From Arthrobotrys musiformis (taxonomy: Eukaryota > Ascomycota > Orbiliomycetes > Orbiliales > Orbiliaceae), in the NCBI GenBank assembly GCA_036971715.1, contig JAVHJL010000001.1, positions 2,604,001 through 2,668,000 on the forward strand: a DNA stretch of 64,000 bases, in the 5' to 3' direction. This document shows, in pieces, positions 23,122 to 35,741 of this stretch. The notes below the pieces were generated by a model, which was not told where the DNA came from, did no database searches, and saw only the letters and a list, made by a program, of their open reading frames with translations. Position numbers and translations under genes: made by a program. The number at the start of each line of letters is the position of its first letter. The first letter of the stretch is position 1.

Positions 23122-23997
23122 ATGACGTCCGACAGCAGTATTCAGCAGACACCTTTCGTTAAGCAGCTTGCTGCTAATGGTACACTCTCTTTGTCTTAAA
23201 ATAATAATAATAGTAGCAGCAATGATTAGAATTCTAATTGAATTTTTGATGAGATGCAGACAGACCGACCCGCGACAAAGCCGTCGAATCTCTCAAAGCC
23301 TACCTTTCCTCCTCCCGCACCTTCTCCCGGTCGGACATGCTAAAGCTCTGGAAGGGTCTCTTCTACTGCATGTGGCTTTCCGACCGTCCCCGTACCCAAC
23401 AGCGATTGGCAGACGAACTTGCATCCCTCGTCGAAGTGTTGAAGCCCCATAATGTTATTACATTCCTGGAAGCATATTGGTCGACCATGACGAGGGAGTG
23501 GACGTCCATTGATTCGCTGAGGATGGACAAATTCATGTTGTTGGTTAGACGGTATTTGGCTGCGGAGTTGAGATGTTTGAAGGCTGCCGGGTGGGAGGAG
23601 GGGATCGTGGAGAGGAGGAATGACGTTCTAGAGAGTTTGACACTACAGTATGTCGCCCTCCGATACAATATGGGTATTATTGATAGAGGAAAGCTGACAA
23701 TGAGCGATTGATAGTGCCACAAACTCGAAGATGCCGGACGGGCTACGGTACCATGTGGTCGACATATTCGTCGACGAGCTAATCAAAGTCGCAAAAGTTG
23801 AGAAGGGAGCCGACGCAGACGCCGAAGAGGAAGAAACAGAAGAAGAATATGAGATTACTCCAGAGCAAACGGAAGCTGTCCTACGGCCCTTCCGAAAACT
23901 CCAGAAAGAAACCTTATCAAAACCGATACGGAAGAACGTAACGGAAATGCTCGAAGATGAGCGATTGCAGCCTCTATTAAAAGCATCGACGGGCTAG
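23122..23997 (+). CDS. RRP1: Ribosomal RNA processing protein 1 (Nop52 family)
   Basis: This is a nucleolar factor for 27S pre-rRNA processing and 60S subunit assembly. Three exons (23122-23179, 23260-23647, 23715-23997) give 242 residues. The first splice restores LAANDRPTRDKAVESL, which is characteristic of the family start, and the Nop52 core follows with LWKGLFYCMWLSDRP and the helical repeat around FLEAYWSTMTREW. The third exon begins ATNSKMPDGLRYHVVDIF, again family-like, followed by an acidic stretch (EEEETEEEYEI) and a short basic tail. It is slightly shorter than the budding yeast protein. Its 3' end faces the long-chain base kinase gene only 239 bases away. Confidence 0.92.
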
Positions 23998-24236
23998 ATC
24001 GAGTTACTGACGAGGGGACGAAACCACACTGTACTATTAGCCATTTTTATTCCTTAACTGTATGAATTAGAATTATAGAGCGACTTTGCTATACCCTGCA
24101 ATAACAACTTTTACAAATTAAAATGCTACTATACTAGCACGCTAGCTATCCTATGATACAAGTTATGAAAGGGAAACACTCGAATAAAACAATGCTAATC
24201 AGACCAATATAACTCCCTTGATAATCTCCCAGCCGA

Positions 24237-26030
24237 TCAAACCAACGTAGGCCCCTCATACACATTGGGCCTCAATGATAACGAAACCCCGAGCCCGTGG
24301 TGGATCTCTGCTTGGAAAGGTGCGAATGCGACCTTTTCGCCGTCGATGCTGATGTAGCCATCCTTTTGGTTCTTCGGCGTAAACCGGTATGCGAGCACCT
24401 TTCTGTAGTTCAATTCAGGAATATCGAAGTGTTTTCCGGTCTCGGCACCGAGCATAACGCCCACTGCCTTCAAACGCCCGACGTCGCCGTCCATGGTGGC
24501 TAGATCCATGTGGCCATCGTTGGGCTTAGCAGCCGGGAAGAAGTGAATGTCTTTCGACATGCAAATCATCTAGCGTCGAATTAGCATCATACCCCCAAGA
24601 AATGGGACCCGAGGAACCCTCAGCTTACATTTCCGCAATAAAAGTTACCCATCTTTGGGTGAGACTCCGAGACCCAGTCATCGGGCACCGGGTCGTTGAT
24701 AGTACCATACTGCAATGGCGGTAGTCCTTCATCTTCATGTTCCCCATCAGGTGGCAGTCGGATCGTAGACGCATTCCGACGAATTTCCTCTTTACTTTCG
24801 ATCGCAAGCTTGACGTGGATTTCGGACGGGTATATCCTCTCCGTAATGACCCTCTGCAAGAACCCGACTGTGAATCGGGTGTTACCCATCCACCTCATAT
24901 TCTCCGTGCCCAAATCAAGTTCTGCCGTCAATCCGACAGATTGGGACAAGAAAGACAGGATCCTGTTATCCCCCTGGGTAACGGAGACCAAATCAAATGG
25001 CGTTCGCTTTCCCTTAACGAGGGCGACAGCCGCCAAACTCGGTGCATCTGTTCCCGTAAAACTCCAGCACATGCCATTGCCCGACCCACCAGGTAATTGG
25101 CAAACAGCAATCTTGTTCAACGCCTTCCGAGCGTCCGGCCTCCTCCCGAGACCGTTGAATACCTCGTGTGGCACGCCGTCGCCTGAAATACAGACGATAG
25201 CATCGTACGCCTCGATATCCAGCTCTTGAGCAATCTTAATAGCATGTTGGGAGTACTCCGTCCGTGCGATGTCGATGTGGCAGCTAGCAGCGGTGAATAT
25301 AGGTTCGATCTCGGTCTTGTATATCTTCTCTGCCGTTCCCGGGCCGCCGTGCGGGTTTATAAGGACTTTGAATCGTTTGGCCTGTTGCGATCCTGTATTG
25401 TCCACATTATCAGCCAGAGCTGCGACTAAGATTGCAGTTGCGTCCAAACACCCCCGAACATAAATTATGGGTATGTACCTTCATATGCCTTCTCGAGTAA
25501 CCTCTCAACCCATCGATCCGCCTTTTCCAAGTCGCTGTCCTCGATAGGAATAGAAATCGTGGTGGGTTTAACGAGGCGATTCGAAATCTCCTTCGCGGAT
25601 GTAATCTGAACCGCGCTCTGGTCCTCGGAAATGTAAACCCGAGCCCAGAGGATATTATGGAGAGTAATTAATTCGTCGGAGGGCTTGCCGGAGCCAGCTA
25701 TATATATAATCCAAAGCGAGGAGAATTAGGAGACGCCAGTTGGTGAAAAACACGCTCATGCGACACGCACCAATTCCACAGCACGAGGCGTCGCGCTTCT
25801 TAGATGACTTTCTCTTGTCTGTGTAAATGCGAACATGTGCATGTCAGATTAGCGGATTCGAGCTTCAAAGGAAACAAACAAACGAGATAGATAGACCTCG
25901 TACCGGCAATGGTCACACGGTCCTCGCGAATAATGAGCGAATGGGAGTCCAAAAGCAAGGCATCCTCGGGACCGATGGCGACGCCATCGTGCGAAGTCGA
26001 AGTGACGAGGCCTTGGTGTTCTGACGACAT
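24237..26030 (-). CDS. LCB5: Sphingoid long-chain base (sphingosine) kinase, Lcb4/Lcb5 type
   Basis: The enzyme phosphorylates sphingoid long-chain bases with ATP at membranes, controlling ceramide and LCB-phosphate balance. Five exons (26030-25904, 25818-25771, 25697-25479, 25392-24629, 24569-24237) give 496 residues; all four junctions keep phase and join family motifs. The DAGK-type catalytic domain begins at about residue 140 with LINPHGGPGTA, then ISGDGVPHEVFNGLG (nucleotide-binding GDG) and LPGGSGNGM. The C-terminal lobe contains GNFYCGN, FFPAAKPNDGHMDL and the FDIPELNYRKVLAYR block. The 48-base second exon encodes a basic KRKSSKKRD stretch. The N-terminal about 130 residues match the N-terminal part of fungal LCB kinases in layout. 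No transmembrane segment is seen; membrane binding is expected to be peripheral. LCB4 and LCB5 cannot be told apart here. Confidence 0.93.
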
Positions 26031-26803
26031 TGTGTTCTATACAATTACAATTAACCCAAAGAGGTTTTGAAACTCTGCGCCGTTGGGAGATGGTCAAGGG
26101 GCGGGAAGGAGGGATTTTATGTTGTCAATAACTAGCAGGCAAAGCCAGGAGCTAGTTAGTTAGGTAATTAATCCCCTAGCTAAAAACGGGGGGGTGAAGG
26201 AAGAAGCAGCGCGGAAGCCACGGAAGCAGCCATATTTCTCTCTCCCATGGCGATTGTAATAATAATATTTTAGTATTGCGGAGGGTGTGTCCGGTTGGGC
26301 TGCCGTTGCAAATGATCCGGGGTACGGTGCCAGGAGCTTCCTCGGTTGAACTAACGCCCCGCCCAGCTACTTCATACCCCCTTGTGCGCATGTACATACG
26401 TCGACAGCCCCCCAAGGCCGGGGCATACGATATGTCCGTATCGAGTAAAATGCATTATCTTTTAGTCTCTTTCTCTTCTTTTTCTTTTCTTTCAACAGAC
26501 AACGCCGTGCGGAAACAGAGCTACAGGTCCAAACAGCAATTGAAAAAGGAAATCTGGTATATACATCCATTCGCACATAAAAGGAGAATAAAAGGAATAT
26601 AAAAAAAGTAAAGAAATCTGTGGTCATCTTGGTATCAAATCTGCCTATCCAATCGGCAGATGCTCGCATGACCCCACTCCCACTCCCACTCCCAACTCAA
26701 CTCGGTTCAGTTCAGTTCAGCCCAGCCCAGTTGCAATATGGGATATTTTATGCTATTACTGCCGGTCTCTAAACGGATACCCACAAACTAGAGAGGGGGA
26801 TGC
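26031..26803. other. Intergenic between SEC26 3' end and the LCB kinase start
   Basis: This gap should hold the LCB kinase promoter and the SEC26 3' UTR. It contains a compact run of short repeats (about 26673-26732: CCCACT units, then GTTCA and CCCAG units). No gene is supported; the open frames here are random. Confidence 0.5.
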
Positions 26804-29800
26804 TTATGCTCCAACTCCGACCTTGCTCAATCCTTTGAGGGACCCCAGGCTGAGCGCCAGACCTTGGGATCTGCTTCTTATTCTCACAAACCCGGTGATT
26901 GGGCCACCCTCTCCATCCTGCTCCACGCTCAGGTTTGCAAGCGCGTCCTCGCCTATAGTAGACTTGTGTCAGCAAATATCACTAAATTGATAGAATAACG
27001 TGTCTGCACATACCGAAAACACTCTTGGCATAGAGGTTGGCACTGAGGAACTGGCAGTCACCCTTCAGCGAAGCTTCAGGTGTGAGGCAGTTCATATTGG
27101 AGGCGGCCATAAGCTGATTCAAGAACTCTCGCAGCGTGGGCGCCTTGGAGTTGATATTGACCTTGTTCTCCCATTCGAATTCGGTCCACATTGATCTAAA
27201 TTGGGTTTCCGTGCAGGTGGCTGGCTGGATATAATCCATAATATCCACGTGGACGTCGTTCAAAATTACAACATTTGTCTCCGTCGAGCTAGCACCATCG
27301 TAAACAACGTTTCCAAAGATCACACCCTGGTCGGTCGAGGAAACCTTGATTGTCGCCTGTACACTCTGGAAGCTGTGAGGGGCAAGGCTCTGAGTCGTTG
27401 GCTTTTCTACCACTTTGAGGTCGCCCAGAGTTGCAAATTCGACAGTGAGGTTCTGTAGAGTATCGGTAGTTTGGTTGACCAGGAGAACATCGAGAACGAT
27501 ATCGAATTGGTGCACTTTGACATAAGCTTCGGCATAGACTGGGTCCGAGAAACCTGTAAGTTGGACGACACGGCTGAGCTTGGAGGCGACATCTTCGACA
27601 GCACCGTCACCGCCAGTTGCCTTCTCTAGGTCAAGCTCGATCTAAAAATTCATTAGCGCTCAGCCGCCTTAGGATGTACCTTCAAAGCCAAAGAAGCTCA
27701 CCATATCTGCAGATTCTCCAGCATTCTTCTTGGAAAGCTGTCTGAAGGAAATAACGTCGTCAACCTGGATCGCATTCTTGCTCTTCTCACGAGCATCTGT
27801 GGCCGCCCTCTTCTTCTCTTCTGCGGTAATCATAGCCCTGAATGCTTTTCTGGTATCGTCAAGGAACACGGTCTCCAGCTCCTTCCTATCTTCGAACTCA
27901 GAAAGACACTTAACGCAAGCCATGATACGGTCGACGGAATCCTCGTCAATTTTGGTTTTAACGAACTGCGACTGACCGACCCGGATGATAGAGATCATAA
28001 TCAACATGGCCTCGGCCTTCAGGGCGTTAGTTCGGGCGGTATCCTTCGAAATCTCCGCGTGGCGCATGACGAGCTTTGTCAGAGTCGACGAAAGAACCGA
28101 GGCCAAAAAGAAGTCGCCGTCCAGGATCAAGGCTCTCAGTGGTGGTTTCTGAGCGGCCTTGACGGCCTCAAGCTTCGCAGCAGTTGCAGAGTCGCTAGTT
28201 AAAGCGCTTTCAGTCGCATAAGTTCCGTCTGCAAGGACTTTACGGGATCCAGTTGGAGCGGATTTTGGAGCGGTGGTGGTCTGTTCGCCCTCTTCAGGTA
28301 CCGCCTCGAGCAGCTTCTGCTCTGAAGAGAGGATGGGGATCTCTCCCAAGCTTGCTCTTATCCTCTTCCAAGCTTCTCTGATGTCCTTTGGCTCCACGCA
28401 ATACTCTCCAACAATCCACAAAGCTCCTCTGTAAACCTTTCCGGCTCTGACTTCTCCCAGTGTCGCAAGCAGTTTCTCGACAATGTTTTGTCGTAATGCC
28501 GGGAATTTCTCGACGACCTCCTTGACGAATGCGATAACATCAACAGCCGAAGTATTGTTGAAATCACCGATGAAATCCATCAATAGGCCAACGACATTAG
28601 CAGCAACCTCCGAGAATCTGATTGCGCAGTTGTGAATTGCGTGGATGAGCAATTGACGGTATTCGGCGTTCTACACAGTGGGTTAGAATCAACAATTATA
28701 CAAGATACTCCTGTGTCAAATCTAACCTTCTCGTATTCCTGGTCGACTGTCTTTGCAAGCTCTTTCTTGAGCAGCATGACAACATCCTCAACGTTCCTGC
28801 TAGAGACCATGTTGAGGGTGATATCCAAAGCCTTTTTACGAACATCGATATCGGGACTGTGCTAAAAATTAGCTTGATAATTTGGATAGCTAGAGTCCTC
28901 CGCACATACCTGTTAAGAACTCGAAGGATTTCCATAGTCAAGTCATCGAGGACACCGTCGTGTTTCTTGCGCAGTTGGTCCACGCGATCCAGGACAATAA
29001 GTTTGACATTATTATCCGGCTCCTTCACGCTAAGTTCAATAAACTTGCCAGCAGCAGCTATGTAACGATCAGCAAAACCCATCTAACAGACAATGTCCGA
29101 TAAGATACCAACCTTTGATCGCGGTGGGGTTCCCAGTAAGTGTCGTGAGGGATGTTGCAGCTTCGTAGACGACTGTGTTCGATGGAGCTTCGAGCAGGTC
29201 AAATATTATCCTTAGATATCTAGCCCTGTTCTGTGTATTGACAACAGCATCCTTTCTGATAAACTCAATAACAGCCTGTTGCATAAGCTCGTCCAAACCG
29301 CCCACATTGTCCACGATAGCATTGAAGTATTCTAGAGCCTTTTGGTGGCTGATGGCAGCAAGAGCGGCGAAAGCGTTACGCTTGCAGGTGTGATCGCTCT
29401 CGTTCTGGAGGAACGTGACAATGAGATCTGGCGCATCAGGTATTAAGGATTCGAAATGTTGGAAGATGGATTGCACGGCGAAGACGGCGTTCTTGCGAAC
29501 GTATGCGTGTCTGTGTTCTAAACATTGTCGGCAGGAACCAAGCAAGGGTTCCAGCAGCTCGGCTTCGCGCAGCTTGCAGAGGAACCTCAATGTAGCACCT
29601 CGAATAAACTCGTTCGGGTGGAGCAAATCATTTCGAATACCGTTGCTACAATATCTGTCAGAACTAACCTATCCATTCGAGTTGGCGCTCTCTTTTGGTT
29701 CGAAAAATCCAAGCTTACCAGACGAGCACAAATTCCTGCTTAAGCTTGCCGCTGGAGTCCAACTTTGGACATATTTCATAGTAGAAGTATAACAGCTTCT

Positions 29801-30023
29801 TCAAACCCTTGTGTTTCGACGGCATGACAAAACGGATGATGTGCATCAAAAGACCAGGCATTGGGTCTCCGTTCAACATTATAACCAGGATCCGCTTCAT
29901 GGTTTCCACCTTGGACTCATCGGTGCCCTTCTCCAGCTGGTTCTTGAGGTCCTGCTGCGACGACGAGCTATCGGAGCTACTGTCCTGGTGCACGAGGGTA
30001 TACGTGCTCTCTAGGAACGACAT
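26804..30023 (-). CDS. SEC26: Coatomer subunit beta (beta-COP)
   Basis: This is a subunit of the COPI coat that drives retrograde Golgi-to-ER and intra-Golgi transport. Seven exons (30023-29719, 29645-29113, 29057-28910, 28856-28727, 28670-27702, 27641-27014, 26952-26804) sum to an exact 953 codons plus stop. The N-terminal half is an adaptin-like HEAT solenoid: LHPNEFIRGATLRFLCKL, HRHAYVRKNAVFAV, NPTAIKAAAGKFIEL and VLNSPDIDVRKKALDI, the last two rebuilt by splicing. A charged linker (about 450-510) precedes the C-terminal beta-COP appendage (VHQFDIVLDVLLVNQT, LAPHSFQSVQATIKVSSTD, MWTEFEWENKV). Length matches beta-COP in other eukaryotes. It starts 534 bases from mago nashi on the other strand, so the two share a promoter region. 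Confidence 0.96.
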
Positions 30024-30557
30024 CTTGAAGGATTTATCTCTGTAATCGGGACTGCTTGGGTAGTGATACTGCTTCGATGGGGTATGGTATTGGTCGAGGT
30101 AGCTGTGTAGGTCTTAGCTTTGGGAGTCCGATATAGTGGACAGCTCGCCGCGTGTTGAAGGAGGAAGGCAGGTGGTAGGGGTATGGATGGTTGAGGCGGA
30201 ACTGCTGGGTTCGAGCAGGGCTCACTGTCGCCAATTGGTGATGATATGAAGAATGGTGATGCCAAATCGGCGAGTCGTGTCGTCGTTGTCGTCGGCGTCG
30301 TCGTCTCGTAGCTACTGAGTGCTCGACTCTCCAGCTCAAGGGTATCACCTCTATTGCCTAGTGGTTATGCGTGGTGTCCTTTTGGGTGGTCCCAGCAGAC
30401 AGCTCTCCGGCTGGTCCCCAAAGTACGCATCCTCCGTGACCACGTGTGCGCTGTCGCTGCACCCCAGCATTTTTACTCTTATCGCGTCTTCCCAACTTCG
30501 ATTTCAACCTCTCCAGTTTCAGGTTTTAGTTACCTACTTCAACATCACCAATTCACG
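30024..30557. promoter_or_regulatory. Bidirectional promoter of SEC26 and mago nashi
   Basis: SEC26 (minus) and mago nashi (plus) start 534 bases apart and point away from each other, so this segment must hold both promoters and both leaders. It contains CG-rich triplet runs on the SEC26 side (CGTCGTTGTCGTCGGCGTCG and neighbours near 30280-30305). No TATA element could be assigned with confidence. Confidence 0.6.
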
Positions 30558-31452
30558 ATGTCATCACCCAACGAACAATTCTACATCCGATACTAGTACG
30601 TCCATACACGCATGCACAACCGTCCTATTTTTATATCTACGAACCAAGCTAATCTCCAATCTCTCATCATCTTTGAAGCTCCGGTCACTCTGGCCGCTTT
30701 GGTCATGAGTTTCTTGGTACGGTACCCCGCGATTTCGAAGCTTATGCACCCATTGCATCGACAAATAGCTAACAACCACGTCCAGAGTTTGATTTCAAGG
30801 TTGTCCCCGGTGGCTGCGCCCTCGCCCGATATGCGAACAACTCGAACTATCGAAACGACTCCTTGATTCGCAAAGAGAGTATGTGACATCGTGCAACCTA
30901 CCTCCTTACCTACCGCCGAGCTACAGCCGAACTAATGTCGACCTGTAGTGTTCGTCAGTGCCCTCATGATCAAGGAGATTAAGCGTATCATCAAAGAGAG
31001 CGAAATCATGAAGTAAGGAGAATCGGGAAGCATCCTGGTGAAAGCTTTGTAGTCTAACCATCGTACAGGGAAGACGACGCGAAATGGCCACAGAAGAATA
31101 AAGACGGAAGGCAGGAGCTCGAAATCCGCATGGGGAACGAACATATATCATTTGAGGTTCGTAATGGTCCCGGAATCTGTTCTGATTTGCTTGTCGGTTA
31201 CCGTAGGCTTACAAAATTTGCGTGCAGACGGCGAAAATTGGGTCGTTAGTCGATATCCAGGAAAGCTCGGACCCAGAAGGTCTTCGAGTTTTCTACTATC
31301 TCGTTCAGGATTTGAAAGCTTTGGTGTTTTCCCTCATCAGCTTGCACTTCAAGGTACGCAAACCGTTTGGTTTCGATGAAATGCTTTTTTTTTTTTTTTG
31401 TTAAAGCAACCTCCAAGCTAACATTGAATAACGTCAGATCAAACCTATTTAA
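30558..31452 (+). CDS. MAGO: Mago nashi, exon-junction complex subunit
   Basis: With Y14/RBM8, this protein locks eIF4A3 on spliced mRNA as the exon-junction core, acting in nucleus and cytoplasm. Seven exons (30558-30595, 30679-30716, 30786-30878, 30949-31012, 31069-31156, 31228-31353, 31438-31452) give 153 residues, the usual size. Splicing rebuilds an almost invariant family sequence: FYIRYYSGHSGRFGHEFLEF, CALARYANNSNYRNDSLIRK, IKEIKRIIKESEIMKEDD, QELEIRMGNEHISFETAKIG and the ending LHFKIKPI. The final exon has only four codons plus stop. Six introns in 462 coding bases is dense. Mago is lost from Saccharomyces, so its presence argues for a filamentous ascomycete with an active exon-junction complex. 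Confidence 0.96.
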
Positions 31453-33406
31453 ATTAGCGAGCTCTTGTACTTTGGTTTCCTTTAATCCGCTACTAGCGGT
31501 CGCCGATCCATCGCGACCGTGACACTGTACTCTATCTTGGAGGTATGCTCCCGGCTCTATAGATATCGATAGGTCCAAAATCTAATCTCCAATGCAATAG
31601 AATCCAGACCGATTATATCACTTCGTGACAAATAGAATGAGCTTCACACACACCCATGTCAGCCGGTTTAAATAATTCGGCTTCTATCTCAGGGAAGTAT
31701 AACTATGCGAGGAATGCGAACTCCAAACGGCCGAGTTCGATTCTTCGGGACTATAATCCTTGCTCGTTAGCTCGTCGACGCTGCGTGAAATTCCTGAGAA
31801 AAAACTTCGAAAAGGGTTTTTTTCGTCTTGTACTCAGCCATTCAGAAACCTTGCCGGTGAACTAAAAAGTGGGGAAGCGAGAAAACACTGCATAAATTTT
31901 TCAATGCTGCTTGCTCCCTGCAAGAAAGCAGGATAAAACTGAAATTCGACGCCCCCAAGTTTTGGGGCAACTTTGCCTGTGATCATATGCGGAGTAGATG
32001 CCATTTGTCCGGCTTTGAAGTTGTCTAAATGCAGGCGCTGACAGAAATTTCTGGTACACCTGGTGAGAACAAAAAAAAAAAAAAAAAAAAAAGAGACAGA
32101 GAGAAGACGAAAAACTTGTGATAGTATCAACTGCAAAGGCTAATTTGAAGACCAAAAATCGAAAAGAGTGCATGCTCTATAGCTGTCCTCCTCTTCTGCT
32201 GCAAACTCCACATATTTTTCCCTTGCGAAACGGGAACACCAATGGGGTGCTGTACTACAAGAATGCTCGATCTCGCCTTCCTGAAGTTCAGTTCGAAGCA
32301 CAGGCCATCCATGAACAAAGACACTTTCCTCGATAGTTTCTGATTCCTCCAAGCGGAAAAATGTCGCATTCGATGATAGCCCCCTTCAACCTTGTTTGAG
32401 CTCGCCTGGAATTTGGAAAATTCCATGCTGCTACTAATAAATGATTTATTCCCTCTCGCTGGACAGGGCAAAGAGGTGCGTGAGGTGCCGCCGAGTCAAG
32501 CAAGTACCAACGTCGGGAGTATGGGATGTACCTCAGGGGATTAACCTGCATTAGTACGGCCGGTGCATGTGTAGACTTGTCGGCTAGGAAAGAATCTCCA
32601 GCCTGCTAGTGTGGGTTCCAGAATGGGGACCCCCCCATCCAGACTGAATATAGGATACCTAGCAGGTGGACGTGCAGACGAGATAAAAAGGGAGGCCGTC
32701 TTTCGAGAGACTGGACTTGGATTTCGTCTTTGTGGTCTGATTTCCTCCCATTAATTACAGAGTACTTCAGAACTGTTTACTCATATCCGGCATACTTCAC
32801 TATGCATACGCTTTGAAGCTCGAAGCTTCTCGGTTTATTAAATTTCATCTTGTCATTTTATCATTTTGTCGTCCTTTGGTTCATTAATTGCGAGTCTGGC
32901 GAACTCTTCTGACCGAAAGCGGACCCGACCAGGTTTTGCATTAGAGACCTTTGAAGCAGCCAATCGATCGGATCATTTCACCGCACCCAATAGCCCAAGA
33001 GCCGTGACTGACCTCCTCCACCTCCACCACACTCCACTCGAATACTCCTCCTTCCGTTTTGCCCCAGCGGGTTACAGACAAGACGTTCGATTTGATATAA
33101 AGATATAAAGAAACAGGCCATTCGCCAGACACACACACCACCACCATCATTTCCCAGTTTCTTATAGAGATACCTATATACAGATATATATAGTGTGTGT
33201 GCATATAGGCATACACTGAAACTATAGCGTCTACTACTGTCCGGAGTCAATTCATTCCCCCCAGTAGTATACCGTCCCGTCTTTTGGAGCGACATTCATT
33301 TCATGATAGACCCGGGCGCCCTCTGACCGACAGCCCCCCGTCCGTACAGACACACACACATACAGACCTGCTTAGGTATATAATAGAGCGGTAATCGCAC
33401 CTGGCC
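31453..33406. other. Intergenic between mago nashi and GID4
   Basis: I see no gene. The open frames on both strands are short and of random composition. A 22-A run lies at about 32069-32091. The last 600 bases hold CA-rich tracts and ATAT runs and are likely the GID4 promoter and leader. Confidence 0.5.
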
Positions 33407-34662
33407 ATGGCGACAACCGGCACTGCTCGCTCCTCTGCCGCAGACCAGTTGCGACAGGGCCTGGAAATCGACGTCGGTGGACTGGACAACATCAACAGCC
33501 GATTCAGCAGTGATTTATTGTCCCGTTCCCGCGACGCCTATCTGGACATCAATTCGAATATCGGTTCGAATTCGCGGAAGGACACTGCGAGCGACGGCGA
33601 CGGCAGCAGCAGCGGCGGCAGCGGGCATATTAATAACCTGTCGTCGTCAAGTGACTCGTTCGCCGACCTGGACGAATCGCTTGCCTCAACCTCAACCTCA
33701 ACCTCGGACGTCAAATCTCCCACCTCGAAACCATCCAACACCCGTAGTCTTCCCGGCAGCCCGTACTCCATGACCGACTCATTTACTCCATCGTCGGCCG
33801 GCTTGCCGTCGTCGTCGTTTCCATCGTCTCCACCGGATTCGTATTCCAATATTCGGGTACGTGCATTTGCCTTTAATTTGAAGTTCCCGCCAGCTCGGCA
33901 CGCAACAACGCAGGGCGGTGCGGTGTAGCGTGCTTGTGCTCGTGCTCGGACGCTAGATCGCTTTCCATGTGCAGATGTGCTAATTACCCTGAACATGATC
34001 GTAGCTTACACCATACTCAACCTCATCGTTCCTACGGCCCGGCTCCCGTTTTGAAGGCACCCAGCAATCCGATAAACAAACTTACACCGTCCACGTTGAG
34101 ATCAAACATGTCGACATGCGGGATTCCTTCCTGTGTGGCTACTTGTGCATTCAGGGTATGTACGCATTTGTATTTGAAATCTACCAAGCACCAATAAGAA
34201 CCCAATAACTGACCGTACCACGCCGTTATCGCAGGTCTAACACAGGATAACCCCACCTTGACTACCTACTTCGAAGGCGAACTCATCGGCAGTAAATATG
34301 CCTTCAAAACTAAGAACAAAAATTGGGGTGCTTCCGAAAAGATCGATCTTCAACACTGGGGCAGATTCCCGGCATACCGTCCGCAGACCAAAGCCTCGAA
34401 GTCCAAAGAGAACAGCCACACCAAGGAGTTCGGCGAGCAGGAGCATATCTTCATGAGGTGGAAGGAATACTTCCTCGTGCCGAACCACAGGGTTAAGGAG
34501 CTTACTGGTGCAAGCTTCGACGGTTTCTACTACATCTGCTTCAGCCAGATCACCGGAGATGTTTCGGGAATCTACTTCCACTCTAATAGCGAGAAGTGGC
34601 AGCAGTTGGAACTGAAGCATGTCCCCGACCACGGAGTTTACGGCTCCATCGAATTCAGATGA
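33407..34662 (+). CDS. GID4: GID4/Vid24-type substrate receptor of the GID (CTLH) ubiquitin ligase
   Basis: This protein reads Pro/N-degrons for the GID E3 ligase, which in yeast removes gluconeogenic enzymes when glucose returns. Three exons (33407-33856, 34005-34155, 34235-34662) give 342 residues with phases 0 and 1. The first about 150 residues are Ser/Thr-rich, low-complexity and probably disordered (SGGSGHINNLSSSSD and similar). The Vid24 beta-barrel fills the rest: FLRPGSRFEGTQQSDKQTY, VEIKHVDMRDSFLCGYL, GLTQDNPTLTTYFEGELIG, DLQHWGRFPAY, FMRWKEYFLVPNHRV, GASFDGFYYICF and the final GSIEFR. The barrel appears complete. In the family the long N-terminal arm is variable and may take part in regulation or docking. 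Confidence 0.94.
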
Positions 34663-35741
34663 AACACTTCACTGAAGACGATGTAACGATGTCCAGCTGG
34701 GTAACATCAGCTGAGACAGCACCCCTCGACGATCTCCCTCGGACTTTTCGGAATGGGAACCAATAACCCCCCCACCCGCCGACTTGCATCCCGACTCCAT
34801 CGTTAAATTTACCTACCTTTGGAAAGGAACAAAAGAAAAGAAAAAGAAAGAAAAGAAGAAAAAAAAGGAAAGAAATACAGAAATACAGAAACTCCACCGT
34901 TGGGCGACGGAGGCTCCCTACGACTCTCGTTCTCAAACCACTTACCGGCACTGGGCTATAGTTATTATCTCCAAATCGTACCCTCTCGTTTTGCTTTCCT
35001 TACTCTTTCTTGTATCATACGACTTTCGACATCCTCCCTCTTCATCTTATGATACCGACTCTGTGGCCTTGGTTCTTCTTCAGTTTTTTGTTTTCCTTAT
35101 TTTATTTTTTTTTGGTTCTCTCAGAAAGTTTGCATCCCATTTGGTCTTGTTGTTTAGCGGTTGTTTCTACTTTTACAGATATTATTTGGTCGTAGCTAGC
35201 GTGGGAATCCGCTACCTTCTCAGATGGGGCACCCGTTATCAGCCTTCCCCTTTTTTTCTCTTTTGATATCATGATGTTCTTTTGGGGGGCAGTTTTCAAG
35301 TTATCAATTGCATTATCTGACCTAAGCATGTCTCCGCACATGTTTCTATAACGCTGATGTGATAGTGGCATCATATCAACTGTATTATTAGTAGACCTAT
35401 CATTTCGAATATATATAAATTTTGATTTACTTGCGTCTACAGGGCCAAGTACATACATATACTAATTAAGAACTAGCTCGATCGAGTAGGCCGGTTCCTT
35501 TACAATAGATCTATTTGGCACCGTTGTTTTTAAATTTAAATTTGTGGTGGCCGTTGCCGAATGTTGAATACGGGCGCTTTGCGGCAGAGCAGAGCCGCCT
35601 GGAATGCCGAAAGCTTGGTCGCCAATATTAAATGCAGATGCAGGCAGATGCCCAAAACTTTTTTCTTTCGACATTGCATCCACCAGCAGCAGCCAGGGAC
35701 CCACATTCCTCCCCCACAATTGCATTCCGACATCAGCGACA
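34663..35741. other. Intergenic between GID4 and TRM8
   Basis: This is the 3' UTR of GID4 and promoter of TRM8. A purine-only stretch (about 34828-34875, AAAGAAAAGAAAAAG type) and T-rich tracts are present. No gene is supported. Confidence 0.5.

Noticed and set aside
30345..30420. A-box-like CCTAGTGGTTATGCG resembling the start of a tRNA
   Set aside because: No matching B-box or acceptor stem follows within tRNA distance, and it lies in the SEC26/mago promoter.
32461..32550. Cys/Arg-rich translation (KRCVRCRRVKQ) reminiscent of a Zn2Cys6 cluster
   Set aside because: Only two or three Cys with wrong spacing and no continuing frame; treated as chance.
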